Positions 23,749 to 29,712 of a stretch of DNA of 32,685 bases are shown here, piece after piece. The first letter of the stretch is position 1; each line of letters starts with the position of its first letter. A program made the translations under genes and the position numbers. A model generated the notes under the pieces. That model was given only the letters and a program-made list of their open reading frames with translations, had not been told where the DNA came from and searched no databases. Source of the DNA: a virus; IMG/VR virus record IMGVR_UViG_3300043409_000032, positions 1 through 32,685 of that record; one strand, 5' to 3'.

Positions 23749-23897
23749 AATGGCTACTGGTGCTTTCAATGTTGTTTACATTGGTGGCATCTAGTAAAGA
23801 AAAAACTGAATATCGTTGTGTCAGGTGGGCATGGACAGGCGATGTTTACAACCGAAAGGTAGTATGCCTTGAGTGGCAAAAGGTTGAGAAAAAATGA
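23745..23897 (+). CDS. Small secreted protein (50 aa) with signal peptide
   Basis: I choose GTG 23745 because it overlaps the previous stop as GTGA; a TTG at 23697 would give a longer form that covers the upstream gene. Residues 1-17 (VKWLLVLSMLFTLVASS) look like a Sec signal peptide. The mature part is about 33 residues, rich in Trp and charge, with two cysteines (RCVRWAWTGD ... VVCLEW) that could form a disulphide in the periplasm. No lipobox cysteine follows the signal, so it is not a typical Rz1-like spanin. The stop overlaps the next ATG (ATGA). Function unknown. Confidence 0.65.
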   Translation: MKWLLVLSMLFTLVASSKEKTEYRCVRWAWTGDVYNRKVVCLEWQKVEKK

Positions 23898-24397
23898 TTC
23901 CCATCGACCCATTAACAGCCCTAGCTGGCATACAGTCAGCAATCAGCATGGTCAAGAAGGCAGCAGGTGTTGCCAAAGACCTAAGTTCACTTGCGCCCAT
24001 GATTGGGAAGTTATTTGACGCAAAGTCTGTAGCTACAAAAGCAATGCTTCAAGCCAAGCAGTCTGGCAAAGGCTCAAACATGGGGACTGCCCTCCAGATT
24101 GAGATGGCACTAGACCAAGCTAAAGTCTTTGAAGAAGAACTAAAAATGCTCTTTATGCAGACAGGCAAGATTGACGTATGGCAGAAGATTAAAGCTAGGC
24201 AAGCCGAGATGGACTTGGCAGATGCCAAAGAGATAAGTGCATTAAAAGCCGCAGACAAGAAAGCCAAAGAAAAAGAACAAGAACAACTAGAGATTGGTTT
24301 GGCAGTAGGTGCGGTGTTCTTTGTCTTGTTTCTAGTGTTTGTTGGCGTGAATGAAATGATGGATTTCTGCGCAACTACTCGTAGATGTGGCAGATGA
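23894..24397 (+). CDS. Coiled-coil protein with C-terminal membrane anchor
   Basis: A 167-residue protein. Residues 1-65 are Ala/Gly/Lys-rich and helical, residues 66-130 are a charged coiled coil (ALDQAKVFEEELKMLF, ALKAADKKAKEKEQEQ) and residues 134-152 are one clear transmembrane helix (IGLAVGAVFFVLFLVFVGV), with a short Cys-containing tail (CATTRRCGR). Topology suggests a tail-anchored protein with a large cytoplasmic part. Its place between lysis genes fits a lysis regulator or a spanin-like role, but a spanin would be N-terminally anchored. I do not recognise the family. Confidence 0.68.
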   Translation: MIPIDPLTALAGIQSAISMVKKAAGVAKDLSSLAPMIGKLFDAKSVATKAMLQAKQSGKGSNMGTALQIEMALDQAKVFEEELKMLFMQTGKIDVWQKIKARQAEMDLADAKEISALKAADKKAKEKEQEQLEIGLAVGAVFFVLFLVFVGVNEMMDFCATTRRCGR

Positions 24398-24543
24398 ATG
24401 AGTATCAGAAGACCTTTGACCTATGCCTCAAGATATTTGTCTATGGGGTAGTGGCACTTTATTTCTTAGGTTTTCTGAAGTTCTTACCTAACGACTTGTC
24501 AGACAAAATTGTTAATTTACTACTTGGAAAGATTGGACTGTAA
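24394..24543 (+). CDS. Tiny membrane protein (49 aa)
   Basis: A 49-codon gene from ATG 24394 to TAA 24541-24543, starting in the ATGA overlap with the upstream gene and ending in TAATG with the downstream holin. The product, MNEYQKTFDLCLKIFVYGVV..., has one hydrophobic span (residues 10-30) followed by a polar turn (LPNDLSDK) and a second weaker hydrophobic stretch (IVNLLLGKIGL). Overlap on both sides supports translation. Possibly a holin partner or antiholin; inferred only from position. Confidence 0.65.
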   Translation: MNEYQKTFDLCLKIFVYGVVALYFLGFLKFLPNDLSDKIVNLLLGKIGL

Positions 24544-25046
24544 TGCTCTCACTATTTTCTACACTTGGTGGTTTGTTAATCTCTGGACTACCCAAACTTC
24601 TTGATTACTTCCAAAATAAAGCAGACCAAGCGCATGAGTTAAAACTTGCACAGGTTCAAACTGAGCGTGAACTGCAACTAGCGGCACAGGGTTTTATTGC
24701 CCAACAAAAGGTTGAGGAAATCCGCACAGACCAAATTGCTATGCAAACAGATGCTCAGATGACTGAGGCGGCTCTAAAGCACGATGAGAAGGTACTTGAG
24801 AACGCTAGTACATGGGTGGTTAACTTTGTGGGTACTGTTCGCCCCATAGTGACCTACATCTTTGTTTTAGAGTTATGTGCTATCAACGCATGGATTGCCT
24901 ACTACGTTTACTCACGACCTAACCTAGTGTCTAACATGGATGACCTAATCCGAATTACTGACATTATTTTCTCTGCTGATGAGATGGCTATGCTCGGAGG
25001 AATTATCGGGTTTTGGTTTGGCTCACGTTCATGGTCTAAGAAATGA
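24543..25046 (+). CDS. Holin candidate 2 (3-TM holin, GTA-type)
   Basis: A 167-residue membrane protein resembling the 'holin of 3 TMs, for gene-transfer release' family (PF11351). It has an N-terminal amphipathic/hydrophobic segment (LSLFSTLGGLLISGLPKLLD), a Gln/Glu-rich coiled middle (25-80), transmembrane segments around residues 88-125 (VVNFVGTVRPIVTYIFVLEL, CAINAWIAYYVYS) and a C-terminal MLGGIIGFWFGSRSWSKK that is typical of the family. Its stop overlaps the lysozyme's ATG, so holin and lysozyme are coupled. With the class II-type protein at 23447 the phage has two holin candidates. Confidence 0.82.
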   Translation: MLSLFSTLGGLLISGLPKLLDYFQNKADQAHELKLAQVQTERELQLAAQGFIAQQKVEEIRTDQIAMQTDAQMTEAALKHDEKVLENASTWVVNFVGTVRPIVTYIFVLELCAINAWIAYYVYSRPNLVSNMDDLIRITDIIFSADEMAMLGGIIGFWFGSRSWSKK

Positions 25047-25546
25047 AAGTCAGCAAAGCTGGTGAGGACTTGATGCACTTCTTTGAAGGCTACAGGAATC
25101 GCCCATATCGGTGTAGTGCTGCGATTTGGACAATAGGTTGGGGTCACGCTATGTATGGCGACCAATTAGCCTTGCCAAACGTCCGTAAAGAGGGTTACAC
25201 AGGGCTTATCAGGTCTGACTATCAACTTAAAGAAGGAGATGCCCGTGTTTGGTCTAAAGATGAACTGGTCGAATTGTTCAAGGTTGACATCAATACTTTT
25301 GAGCGTGGTGTTCTTCGACTTTCTCCTAATCTTGCTAGTCATCAAAGCAAATTCGACTCTGTTGTCTCTTTTGCGTACAACGCAGGGCTAGGCAATTACC
25401 AACGCTCTACCATTCGCATAAAGGTCAATCGTGGGGATTGGGATGGGGCAGCAGAGGCTTTTATGTCGTGGACTAAGGCTGGTGGCAAAGAGGTTTCTGG
25501 GCTTGTCAAAAGACGCAAGGCTGAAGTTGCTTTGTTTTTATCTTAA
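25043..25546 (+). CDS. Endolysin, T4-type lysozyme (GH24)
   Basis: A 167-residue muramidase, close in size to T4 lysozyme (164). The catalytic triad pattern E-x8-(D/C)-x5-T is present as Glu15, Cys24 and Thr30 (FFEGYRNRPYRCSAAIWTIG), with Cys in place of the T4 Asp20, as in P1 Lyz. Downstream motifs SFAYNAGLGNY and VSGLVKRRKAEVALF are also typical. No signal peptide or SAR anchor is visible, so export needs a holin. It cuts the glycan strands of peptidoglycan. It overlaps the holin stop. Confidence 0.93.
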   Translation: MKVSKAGEDLMHFFEGYRNRPYRCSAAIWTIGWGHAMYGDQLALPNVRKEGYTGLIRSDYQLKEGDARVWSKDELVELFKVDINTFERGVLRLSPNLASHQSKFDSVVSFAYNAGLGNYQRSTIRIKVNRGDWDGAAEAFMSWTKAGGKEVSGLVKRRKAEVALFLS

Positions 25547-25567
25547 ATTAAAATGTCATAATAATGC

Positions 25568-25576
25568 TATAAGGTG
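25568..25576 (+). promoter_or_regulatory. TGCTATAAG extended -10-like motif and ribosome site
   Basis: In the 35-base gap after the lysozyme, TGC followed by TATAAG (25568-25573) looks like an extended -10. It overlaps AAGGTG (25571-25576), the Shine-Dalgarno five bases before ATG 25582. A similar TGCTATAAC lies before the HNH gene at 27083. The dual reading makes a promoter uncertain; the ribosome site is firmer. Confidence 0.4.
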
Positions 25577-25581
25577 TTGTA

Positions 25582-25956
25582 ATGTCTAACATTCCTACGC
25601 CAGAACATGCAGAACTGTTCGCACAAAGTGTCAGAAAATGGCAGCAAGTGCTTAGTTTGGGTGATTGGAGGATAGAGAAGGGCATGAAGCCAGCCAAGGC
25701 AGCAATGGCTTCTGTGGAGTTTACTCCTGCTGCAAGACTTGCTGTTTATCGTTTAGGTGACTTTGGTGCTGAAAAGATAACACCTGATTCACTAGATAAA
25801 ACAGCATTACACGAGTTGTTACACATCTTTTTGTATGACTTGCTATGTACGGCTACCGATGTGAAATCGTCAGATGATGACAGAGAAATGCAAGAGCATC
25901 GAATAATTAACACGCTGGAGCGTCTTCTCTCTAAGGATTCCAATGGGCAGTTATAA
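25582..25956 (+). CDS. Zinc metallopeptidase-like protein (HELLH)
   Basis: A 124-residue protein with an HExxH zinc site, His77-Glu78-x-x-His81 (TALHELLHIF), and a candidate third ligand, Glu105, in QEHRIINTLERLL. The N-terminal LGDWRIEKG followed by an AxLAVYRLGDFG strand matches small phage gluzincin-like proteases with an edge-strand W-x-I. In phages these occur near lysis or late genes and might act on envelope or virion proteins; the substrate is unknown. It overlaps the metallophosphoesterase start by 14 bases. The metal motif is clear, the function inferred. Confidence 0.75.
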   Translation: MSNIPTPEHAELFAQSVRKWQQVLSLGDWRIEKGMKPAKAAMASVEFTPAARLAVYRLGDFGAEKITPDSLDKTALHELLHIFLYDLLCTATDVKSSDDDREMQEHRIINTLERLLSKDSNGQL

Positions 25957-26929
25957 CGAAACGTGTACCGATACCGAGTTTATCCAACTATGGGGTCAAC
26001 TTCAGTCTGCACAAAGAGTGGCTGAACATCTTGGAATACACACTAGAGCCGTTCATTTGCGTAGAAGGTGGATTGAAAAGCAATACAACATGGCACTTAT
26101 TGCAAGTGACCACAGAGGCGCACAATACGATAAGAATAGACCCAAATCCTTTTCTCCCCTAAAACAGATAGAACTTGGGATGCTAGATGGCACTGTGATT
26201 GTCTTCTCAGATGCCCACTTCATTCCAAGTCAGCGCACAACAGCGTTTAAAGGGCTTCTATGGGCTATCCAAGAGTTTAAACCCAAGGCGGTGATATGTA
26301 ATGGTGATGCGTTTGATGGGTCTACCATAAGCCGCCATGACGTTACTGACCAACCACAGACTTCTGTTATCCAAGAGTTAAAAGCTACGCAAGGTGCGTT
26401 GGGTGAGATAGAAGAAGTAGCCAAAGCAGCAAGGCACAATGTAAAGCTACTGTTTACATGGGGTAATCACGATATTCGGTTTGGCAATAGATTAGCCCAA
26501 CACGCACCCCAATTTAAAGAAGTTCAAGGGTTTAAACTGACAGACCATATCCCAAATTGGGACTTCTGTTGGGCAGTATGGCCTACCGAGCAATGTATCA
26601 TCAAGCACCGATACAAAGGTGGAATACACGCTACACACAACAATACTGTCAATGCAGGTGTGTCAATCGTTACTGGACACTTGCACTCGTTAAAAGTGAC
26701 CCCATTTTCAGATTTTAATGGCGTGAGATATGGTATTGATACCGGAACATTGGCTGAGACTGATGGCCCACAATTCACCTATGCTGAACTAAATCCTAAC
26801 AATCACAGGTCAGGATTTGCGGTGCTAAACTTTTTTAATGGACATTTGTTGCTGCCAGAGATAGCACAGAAATATAGCGAAAATCTCATCCAGTTCAGGG
26901 GTGAGGTAATTGACGTAACTGAGTTTTAA
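25943..26929 (+). CDS. Calcineurin-like metallophosphoesterase with N-terminal helix-turn-helix
   Basis: A 328-residue enzyme with the five calcineurin-type blocks in order: Asp90-x-His92 (FSDAHF), GD (residues 121-122, CNGDAFDG), GNHD in FTWGNHDIRF, His in GIHATHNN and GHLH in VTGHLHSLKV. These residues hold two metal ions and hydrolyse phosphoesters. An N-terminal helix-turn-helix (residues 22-46, SAQRVAEHLGIHTRAVHLRR) precedes it, as in other phage forms I recall. Location after lysis genes suggests degradation of nucleic acid or phosphorylated signals late in infection; the substrate cannot be read. The stop overlaps the next ATG. Confidence 0.85.
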   Translation: MGSYNETCTDTEFIQLWGQLQSAQRVAEHLGIHTRAVHLRRRWIEKQYNMALIASDHRGAQYDKNRPKSFSPLKQIELGMLDGTVIVFSDAHFIPSQRTTAFKGLLWAIQEFKPKAVICNGDAFDGSTISRHDVTDQPQTSVIQELKATQGALGEIEEVAKAARHNVKLLFTWGNHDIRFGNRLAQHAPQFKEVQGFKLTDHIPNWDFCWAVWPTEQCIIKHRYKGGIHATHNNTVNAGVSIVTGHLHSLKVTPFSDFNGVRYGIDTGTLAETDGPQFTYAELNPNNHRSGFAVLNFFNGHLLLPEIAQKYSENLIQFRGEVIDVTEF

Positions 26930-27072
26930 TGAGTGCTTGGTTAATTATCTTAACTGGTGGCATCTACGCCTACATTGCTGGTGAACAGCTATGGAAAGAT
27001 AACCCGCACATGGCTATTGTGTACGCAGGGTACAGTTTCAGCAATTTGGGTCTTTACTTGCTTGCTAAATAA
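26929..27072 (+). CDS. Tiny two-span membrane protein (47 aa)
   Basis: A 47-codon gene from ATG 26929 (TAATG with the metallophosphoesterase) to TAA 27070-27072. The sequence has two short hydrophobic spans, residues 3-18 (AWLIILTGGIYAYIAG) and 29-46 (MAIVYAGYSFSNLGLYLL), joined by a charged loop (EQLWKDNPH). It lies at the end of the late block, before the HNH gene. It may be a membrane-active accessory lysis protein; that is position-based. I do not recognise a family. Confidence 0.6.
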   Translation: MSAWLIILTGGIYAYIAGEQLWKDNPHMAIVYAGYSFSNLGLYLLAK

Positions 27073-27079
27073 GTGGATA

Positions 27080-27088
27080 TGCTATAAC
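27080..27088 (+). promoter_or_regulatory. Extended -10 (TGCTATAAC) before the HNH endonuclease
   Basis: TGC immediately before TATAAC (27083-27088) forms an extended -10 of TGnTATAAx type, which needs little -35. It lies 20 bases before the ATG at 27109, and a strong CGGAGG ribosome site (27099-27104) follows. This fits a self-contained homing-endonuclease cassette. Confidence 0.5.
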
Positions 27089-27108
27089 ATAGAACCATCG
27101 GAGGCTCT

Positions 27109-27594
27109 ATGATTACTTATGAAGAAGCGCACGAATTGTTTGAATACTTACCTACAGGGCAGCTTGTAAGAAAAGTTACAAGAAGCAATAACGCCAAAAA
27201 AGGTCAAATTGTTGGGTGCTTGACTCCCAATAATTATTATGTTGTACGCATAAACAACAAGTTAATTGGGGTGCATCGTTTAATTTATTTTATGCACACA
27301 AAAGAGTGGGCTAAAGAAGTTGACCACATTGATGGTAATCCATCAAATAACAAGATTGAGAATTTAAGAAGTTGCTCTCATAAAGAAAACATACGCAACA
27401 GCCCAAACTTTTCACATAATACTTCTGGCACTAAAGGTGTTAGTTGGCAACCAGACAGAAAGAAATGGTACGCATATATCATGGTTGATAGAAAACAGAT
27501 AAATCTTGGAAGACATGATAAGTTTGAAGATGCAAAAGAAGCGGCTATAAATGCACGTAAACAAGCATTTGGTGAGTTTTATAGACCGCTTTAA
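27109..27594 (+). CDS. HNH endonuclease with AP2-type DNA-binding domain
   Basis: A 161-residue homing-type endonuclease. The HNH part is in the first 100 residues: VHRLIYFMHTKEW, EVDHIDGNPSNNKIENLRSC (the Asp-His and Asn of HNH) and SHKENIRN. The C-terminus, NTSGTKGVSWQPDRKKWYAY then NLGRHDKFEDAKEAAINARK, is an AP2-like domain, the usual DNA-binding partner in phage HNH proteins. It carries its own ribosome site and possible promoter and stands between the late block and the convergent leftward operon, suggesting a recent, self-spreading insertion. Confidence 0.93.
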   Translation: MITYEEAHELFEYLPTGQLVRKVTRSNNAKKGQIVGCLTPNNYYVVRINNKLIGVHRLIYFMHTKEWAKEVDHIDGNPSNNKIENLRSCSHKENIRNSPNFSHNTSGTKGVSWQPDRKKWYAYIMVDRKQINLGRHDKFEDAKEAAINARKQAFGEFYRPL

Positions 27595-27618
27595 CGTAGG
27601 ACTGTATCTTCTAGCTAA

Positions 27619-27634
27619 GTAGCTTTTAAGCTAC
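27619..27634. other. Perfect palindrome between convergent genes
   Basis: GTAGCTTTTAAGCTAC is a 16-base perfect palindrome (7-bp arms, 2-base centre). It overlaps the stop codon of the leftward gene and lies 24 bases past the rightward HNH stop. There is no T-tract on either strand, so bidirectional termination would be weak; it may block read-through or stabilise 3' ends. Confidence 0.5.
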
Positions 27635-27813
27635 CGCACTCTCCTTAAAGGCTCTTGGTACTTCTCAGGTGGTGGTGGCAGCATCTTTTCTGAGGGTGGA
27701 ATCCATCCATGCTTTCTCCAGATAGCTTGAACGTCTGAGCCAGAAGACCATTTAAAGTCTTTGTTTGGCACAGAGGGATAACTAATCTTTGAATAAGGTG
27801 GTTTTTCTAACAT
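27631..27813 (-). CDS. Small proline-rich protein (60 aa), unknown
   Basis: A 60-residue protein ending the leftward operon. Its ATG overlaps the upstream winged-helix stop (TAATG), which supports it. The sequence, MLEKPPYSKISYPSVPNKDF..., has many prolines (including PPPPEKYQEP), four lysine-rich patches and WRKHGW in the middle. There is no hydrophobic span or cysteine. It may be an extended adaptor that binds another protein. I do not recognise it; coupling to the winged-helix protein suggests the same pathway. Confidence 0.62.
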   Translation of the reverse strand: MLEKPPYSKISYPSVPNKDFKWSSGSDVQAIWRKHGWIPPSEKMLPPPPEKYQEPLRRVR

Positions 27814-28142
27814 TATTTACATTTCATAATTCGTTGATTTCTGCCAAATTTGCCACGTTTGACACCCGACACTTCAATTAAATCCTTGTCTAACAAAGCA
27901 CGATACCTTGCTGTTATAGAGGAATATGGATAGTTTGGATACATCTCTAGTATCTCGTCTGAGATACACCCATCAGGGAAGCCTTTAATGGCCTCGTAGA
28001 CCATTCTTTCTAGCTTGGTGGTATCTACCCCTTGAGCCGCCTGATGGCTCGTTGTAGGGTCTTGGTTTCTTACCAACTTAAAAGGCTCAGTACCAAAGAA
28101 CCTCTCCATTGATTCTCTCATGTTGCCAAAAATCTCTTTCAT
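27813..28142 (-). CDS. Winged-helix DNA-binding protein (109 aa)
   Basis: A 109-residue protein. The first 25 residues are amphipathic (MKEIFGNMRESMERFFGTEP). The rest is a winged-helix domain: RNQDPTTSHQAAQGVDTTKL, then MVYEAIKGFPDGCISDEILE, PYSSITARYRALLDKDLIEV and GKFGRNQRIMKCK, with the third helix and a basic wing. This is a common phage domain in replication/recombination operons. AAGGAG (28149-28154 on the minus strand) gives a strong ribosome site. It may regulate the operon or bind replication DNA. Confidence 0.78.
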   Translation of the reverse strand: MKEIFGNMRESMERFFGTEPFKLVRNQDPTTSHQAAQGVDTTKLERMVYEAIKGFPDGCISDEILEMYPNYPYSSITARYRALLDKDLIEVSGVKRGKFGRNQRIMKCK

Positions 28143-28222
28143 TATTTTCTCCTTGGGGTGGGGGTACTAACCACTCGTCTGCAAGCTAGAAAAAGCCTTT
28201 GCGTAGCGTTCCCCCCGTTAAC

Positions 28223-28474
28223 TTAAAAAGGAATGTCCGAATCGTTAAAAAATTCTTTAGGTCTAACAGGTTTTTTATCCAATGAAGCATCTGCGTTTTT
28301 ATTCTTGATAGACAAAGACATAAACTTCTGCCCATCCTTGCTTAATTTAAGCCAAGCAGAGAGCCAGTATTCAACCCCATCTACATTTAAGCTGCCTTTA
28401 TAATCGGGGTATTTGGCATCGTCTTTCCTGTCGTTCTTGAACAAAGAACCCCTGTTTGTATTATCGTATTCCAT
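28223..28474 (-). CDS. Single-strand-DNA-binding-like protein with DIPF tip
   Basis: An 83-residue protein; I start at ATG 28474 because it lies one base after the annealing-protein stop and has an AAGG ribosome site, rather than at the longer 28489 start. It begins MEYDNTNRGSLFKNDRKDDA, has a beta-strand core (VEYWLSAWLKLSKDGQKFMS) and ends FNDSDIPF, like the acidic tip by which SSB recruits partner enzymes. The fold resembles small DUF736-like ssDNA-binding phage proteins. The adjacent Sak-type annealing protein fits a pair in single-strand annealing recombination. Confidence 0.72.
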   Translation of the reverse strand: MEYDNTNRGSLFKNDRKDDAKYPDYKGSLNVDGVEYWLSAWLKLSKDGQKFMSLSIKNKNADASLDKKPVRPKEFFNDSDIPF

Positions 28475-28475
28475 A

Positions 28476-29138
28476 TCAACCTTTCGCATTTTTTAATGCA
28501 CTTCTTACTTTACTAGGAAGCAACGTCCATAGAGCAACTTTTTGTTCGCTGTCTAAGTTCTCTGCTTCCAACTTCACCCAAGCAGTCTTAGGTTCTTCTT
28601 TCTCACAGATAGCAATTAACTCCATTGCTAACTCTCTGAGATAATTCTGTTCATCCTCTGGGATGGTTTCCATTGCACCCTGTGTAGGGGTAATGATAAT
28701 CTTTTCTGGTGGGCTATCTTCATCTGGCAAATCCTGACCAGCGTAGATGTATAACCCGAGTCCATGCAATCCAAGTGCTTTGGTCATGCAGCGCATGATG
28801 GCTGTGTTAACCGCAAACGCATCACACTCAACTCGATACTCTTTGCCATACTTAGAGACTGCTGTATAGCCCTTTAGAGGGATTGCTTTGTTTCCTGAGT
28901 CCATAACTGGTAACTGGCAAGTCATTGGCTTGTCAAACATTGTGACTGTCACCCAGACCATTGCTGTGCCATTGATTTCCATGTAGCACTTACCATCAAA
29001 CATTTCTACCTTGAAGGTAGCTTTAGGGTCTGCTTTAAGTGCTTCAGCCCATGCCCATGCCCACGATAGGTAGGTTAGGTTGGCTTTCTTTTCTGTGTGT
29101 TCATTGACGTTAGTCTTGAGTAGTAATTCAATTGACAT
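28476..29138 (-). CDS. DUF1071/Sak-type single-strand annealing protein
   Basis: A 220-residue recombinase. The N-terminal KANLTYLSWAWAWAEALK with FxVEMFDGKCYMEINGTAMV and KYGKEYRVECDAFAVNTAIM, then CMTKALGLHGLGLYIYAGQD, are the hallmarks of the DUF1071 (Sak-like, Rad52-related) annealing family. The C-terminal 70 residues are variable and acidic (TIPEDEQNYLRELA). The protein would anneal complementary single strands in recombination and genome repair, aided by the SSB-like neighbour one base downstream. AAGGAAA precedes the ATG by about five bases. Confidence 0.9.
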   Translation of the reverse strand: MSIELLLKTNVNEHTEKKANLTYLSWAWAWAEALKADPKATFKVEMFDGKCYMEINGTAMVWVTVTMFDKPMTCQLPVMDSGNKAIPLKGYTAVSKYGKEYRVECDAFAVNTAIMRCMTKALGLHGLGLYIYAGQDLPDEDSPPEKIIITPTQGAMETIPEDEQNYLRELAMELIAICEKEEPKTAWVKLEAENLDSEQKVALWTLLPSKVRSALKNAKG

Positions 29139-29139
29139 C

Positions 29140-29313
29140 TTAATTTCCTTTACTTAAATATTCTTCAATCATTGCGTCTTTGTCTTCATCGTATAAATCC
29201 TCAAAAGGTACGAAGTGATTTTCTCCACAGCATGAGCCAGTTGTTTTAGGCTCAGTACAGTAGCAGCAGTAGTCGCCATGCGACAAGTCTTTGATTGCGT
29301 CTTGGCGTGTCAT
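29140..29313 (-). CDS. Small cysteine-rich protein (57 aa)
   Basis: A 57-residue protein from ATG 29313; a TTG four codons upstream is part of its GGAGAGG ribosome site and is not the start. MTRQDAIKDLSHGDYCCYCT..., with Cys16, 17, 19, 28 and 29 around Tyr-Cys-Cys-Tyr-Cys and SCCGENH, suggests a zinc knuckle. The acidic tail is DLYDEDKDAMIEEYLSKGN. The start overlaps the stop of the tiny membrane protein (TAATG) and it ends one base before the annealing protein. Role unknown, possibly regulatory. Confidence 0.68.
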   Translation of the reverse strand: MTRQDAIKDLSHGDYCCYCTEPKTTGSCCGENHFVPFEDLYDEDKDAMIEEYLSKGN

Positions 29314-29405
29314 TAGCCTCTCCAAGCCAGTAGTACACCGATACCGCCAAAGATGACGATGGCTAATATGCCCTCAATAATGAACGTAATTATTTTGCTT
29401 ATCAT
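29313..29405 (-). CDS. Tiny membrane protein (30 aa), first gene of leftward operon
   Basis: A 30-codon gene beginning at ATG 29405 with AAGGA about seven bases upstream. The product, MISKIITFIIEGILAIVIFG..., is one hydrophobic span (residues 5-27) ending in AWRG. The stop overlaps the next gene's ATG, which supports translation. Early phage membrane peptides can act in superinfection exclusion or on host membrane processes, but nothing here proves that. It is transcribed leftward from the divergent control region. Confidence 0.65.
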   Translation of the reverse strand: MISKIITFIIEGILAIVIFGGIGVLLAWRG

Positions 29406-29454
29406 TTGCTTTTCCTTAAAAAGACCCACTTACGAATTGTTGCGGGCTGATGTG

Positions 29455-29484
29455 AGTATAACGCAAATCAACGAAATGTTTAAA
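29455..29484 (-). promoter_or_regulatory. Candidate leftward promoter
   Basis: On the minus strand, TATACT (29460-29455; five of six to -10) lies 18 bases downstream of TTTAAA (29484-29479; four of six to -35). It would start the recombination operon about 45 bases before the first ATG. The proposed Cro operator lies just upstream of it. Confidence 0.5.
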
Positions 29485-29491
29485 TTATTTT

Positions 29492-29521
29492 CACAAAGTG
29501 TTGAAAATTTAACAAATTGTG
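29492..29521. promoter_or_regulatory. Candidate operator: 30-bp imperfect palindrome
   Basis: CACAA at 29492-29496 and TTGTG at 29517-29521 bound a palindrome with inner half-sites TGTTGA (29499-29504) and TTAACA (29509-29514). Of 15 base pairs per half, 11 are symmetric. It covers the -35 of the cro-like promoter and lies beside the leftward promoter. It fits binding of a dimeric Cro/CI-like repressor. Confidence 0.6.
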
Positions 29522-29529
29522 GTTAAGAT
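29501..29529 (+). promoter_or_regulatory. Rightward early promoter (cro-like gene)
   Basis: TTGAAA at 29501-29506 (five of six to -35), a 17-base spacer, then TAAGAT at 29524-29529 (four of six to -10). A start six or seven bases on would be at the A of the ATG at 29536, giving a leaderless mRNA. The gene has no Shine-Dalgarno. Confidence 0.62.
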
Positions 29530-29535
29530 GCAACT

Positions 29536-29712
29536 ATGAACACACTAACCGATAAAGAACTAATTACCTTGCTTGGTGGGCCAACAGTCCTATCTAAGAA
29601 ACTAGGTTTCTCCTCTGCACAGAGGGTACATAACTGGGTATATAGGGGGATACCCGCATCTGTCAAATTAGCCTTTCCAAAACTTTTCTTAAACAAAAGG
29701 ATTAAGAAATGA
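29536..29712 (+). CDS. Cro/YdaS-like repressor (58 aa)
   Basis: A 58-residue helix-turn-helix protein: MNTLTDKELITLLGGPTVLS, with GPTVLSKKLGFSSAQRVHNW as the DNA-binding core, then YRGIPASVKLAFPKLFL and a basic tail. The LGG-xx-xx-LSKKLGF and R(V)HNWxxRGIP pattern is typical of phage Cro/YdaS-type repressors. It should bind the palindromic site just upstream and control both divergent promoters. There is no Shine-Dalgarno, so translation may start from a leaderless mRNA. The next gene overlaps by ATGA. No CI-like partner is seen on the minus strand. Confidence 0.82.
   Translation: MNTLTDKELITLLGGPTVLSKKLGFSSAQRVHNWVYRGIPASVKLAFPKLFLNKRIKK

Noticed and set aside
23697-23897. Longer 66-residue form of the small secreted protein
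   Set aside because: It needs a TTG start and overlaps the 30-codon gene; GTG 23745 gives a clean signal peptide and a GTGA overlap.
23745-23897. Rz1-like outer-membrane spanin
   Set aside because: There is no lipobox cysteine after the hydrophobic segment.
27619-27634. Bidirectional rho-independent terminator
   Set aside because: The palindrome has no T-tract on either strand, so it is listed only as a palindrome.
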